From Loktanella sp. SALINAS62 (GTDB taxonomy: Bacteria > Pseudomonadota > Alphaproteobacteria > Rhodobacterales > Rhodobacteraceae), in contig NZ_JAAFZU010000001.1 in assembly GCF_018263905.1 (NCBI RefSeq), positions 298,228-362,227 on the forward strand: 64,000 nucleotides of DNA. The letters are read 5' to 3'. Shown here piece by piece: positions 63,491 through 64,000 of this stretch. Below the pieces are notes generated by a model. The model did not search any database. It had not been told where the DNA came from and worked only from the letters and a program-made list of their open reading frames with translations. The stretch's first letter is position 1. Each line of letters begins with the position of its first letter. The translations under genes and the position numbers were made by a program.

Positions 63491-63631
63491 ATGAAACAGT
63501 TGAATTGCCGGATCGTGACCGGGCCCATCGCGCGAATCGCCCGACCTTTTGCCACCGCAGGGGCGAGGGCGTTGGCTTACTTTCACCACGCTATCGACGC
63601 GGTGGACGTCGATGGGGGACGGTGCACGTGA
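63491..63631 (+). CDS. Doubtful 46-residue ORF before the terminal gene
   Basis: The frame starts MKQLNCRIVTGPIARIARPF and its TGA overlaps the next gene's GTG (GTGA). It is short, has no strong ribosome site and no known family; third positions are moderately GC-rich. It may be chance. Otherwise the 281 bases between the transpeptidase and the terminal gene show no gene. Confidence 0.2.
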   Translation: MKQLNCRIVTGPIARIARPFATAGARALAYFHHAIDAVDVDGGRCT

Positions 63632-64000
63632 AAATGACAGGCCTGTTCAATCGCCTGCTGCGCTATATTGCCCAGCGCGGCCTGCGCGATGCCGCGCGGT
63701 TGATCCCATCGGAAAGCAACCGGCTGGAACAGCCATCCCGCGCCAAGCCCGCGCCTGACGGGCAGATGCGGTTGCACCTCTTCGGGGCGAATTTCGAACA
63801 CGAAGCGGACGCCATCGGGTTTTGCACCCAGCCACCGGGCACCGATCTGCCCAGCCCCCTGACCGTGCAACTGGACGGTGCCTTTGTCGATCACGCAGAG
63901 GTCGAGGTGGTGCACGGCGCGATCAAACAACGGCTGGACACGTTTCTGGAAGACGAAGACACCGATGATGTGTTGCTGCGGCTAGCCGGTGACAACACAC
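63628..64000 (+). CDS. Unknown protein, N-terminal part (cut by right window edge)
   Basis: The frame is open from GTG 63628 (or ATG 63634) to the window end, at least 122 residues. The start reads MTGLFNRLLRYIAQRGLRDA. A later domain-like region reads MRLHLFGANFEHEADAIGFC followed by SPLTVQLDGAFVDHAEVEVV. It is probably soluble. I do not recognise the family; more sequence is required to say what it is. Confidence 0.65.
   Translation, partial: MKMTGLFNRLLRYIAQRGLRDAARLIPSESNRLEQPSRAKPAPDGQMRLHLFGANFEHEADAIGFCTQPPGTDLPSPLTVQLDGAFVDHAEVEVVHGAIKQRLDTFLEDEDTDDVLLRLAGDNT

Overview
The window looks like chromosome from a marine alphaproteobacterium of the Rhodobacteraceae (Roseobacter group, Loktanella/Yoonia-like). 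Host genes are GC-rich, with strong GC preference at third codon positions. Lineage markers include the 44-residue aa3-type cytochrome oxidase subunit IV, DUF2794, DUF1523, the alphaproteobacterial glutamate-cysteine ligase, an Irr-type iron control element and a two-domain ALDH16. This placement is inferred from gene content only. I see no rRNA, tRNA, CRISPR array, integrase or transposase.

Layout. 1-3.3 kb (minus): RND efflux permease (cut by the window edge) and its adaptor, then moaB and a family 4-type uracil-DNA glycosylase. 3.4-7.4 kb (plus): pyrB, a C-terminally anchored protein, a degenerate dihydroorotase (PyrC'-like) and plsY. 7.4-20 kb: gshA, rsmE/ubiA (divergent), an OmpA-family protein, a DJ-1/PfpI protein, tsaC/sua5, an acyl-CoA dehydrogenase with an MBL-fold hydrolase, the cytochrome oxidase small subunit and a lipoprotein. 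19.6-25.4 kb: azlCD, then fdhD-mobA-mobB-moeA-GNAT, in which moeA carries an extra N-terminal domain. 25.5-34 kb: asd, a diguanylate cyclase, carbonic anhydrase, an M17 peptidase with an NlpC/P60 hydrolase, DUF2794, two tandem I78-type inhibitors and the class III alcohol dehydrogenase.

34.0-35.8 kb is an AT-rich island unlike the rest. It holds a tight three-gene operon: a two-helix membrane protein resembling the SLATT family of predicted conflict-system effectors, followed by two proteins I do not recognise. This is the best candidate for an undescribed (defence-like) system.

35.8-46.3 kb: an NYN-LOTUS RNase, an iron-exporting MbfA with a perfect iron control element, an FrhB-family flavoprotein, DUF3140, a D-glutamate cluster (aminotransferase, DgcA, DgcN), glnK-amtB and a class A penicillin-binding protein. 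46.3-56.4 kb: a VOC dioxygenase, otsBA, a Crp-type regulator, a four-gene envelope-stress operon, galE, a rhodanese and a GH13 alpha-glucosidase. 56.5-64 kb: rpe, deoC with ALDH16, small membrane proteins, an L,D-transpeptidase and a partial unknown gene.

Functional themes are molybdenum-cofactor assembly (moaB; fdhD-mobAB-moeA), pyrimidine synthesis, nitrogen sensing and uptake, trehalose and osmotic adaptation, deoxyribose/aldehyde oxidation and D-amino-acid use. Translationally coupled ATGA/TGATG junctions are frequent. A short intergenic element with the core GCCAAAAATATCCCGGGG recurs downstream of several genes.
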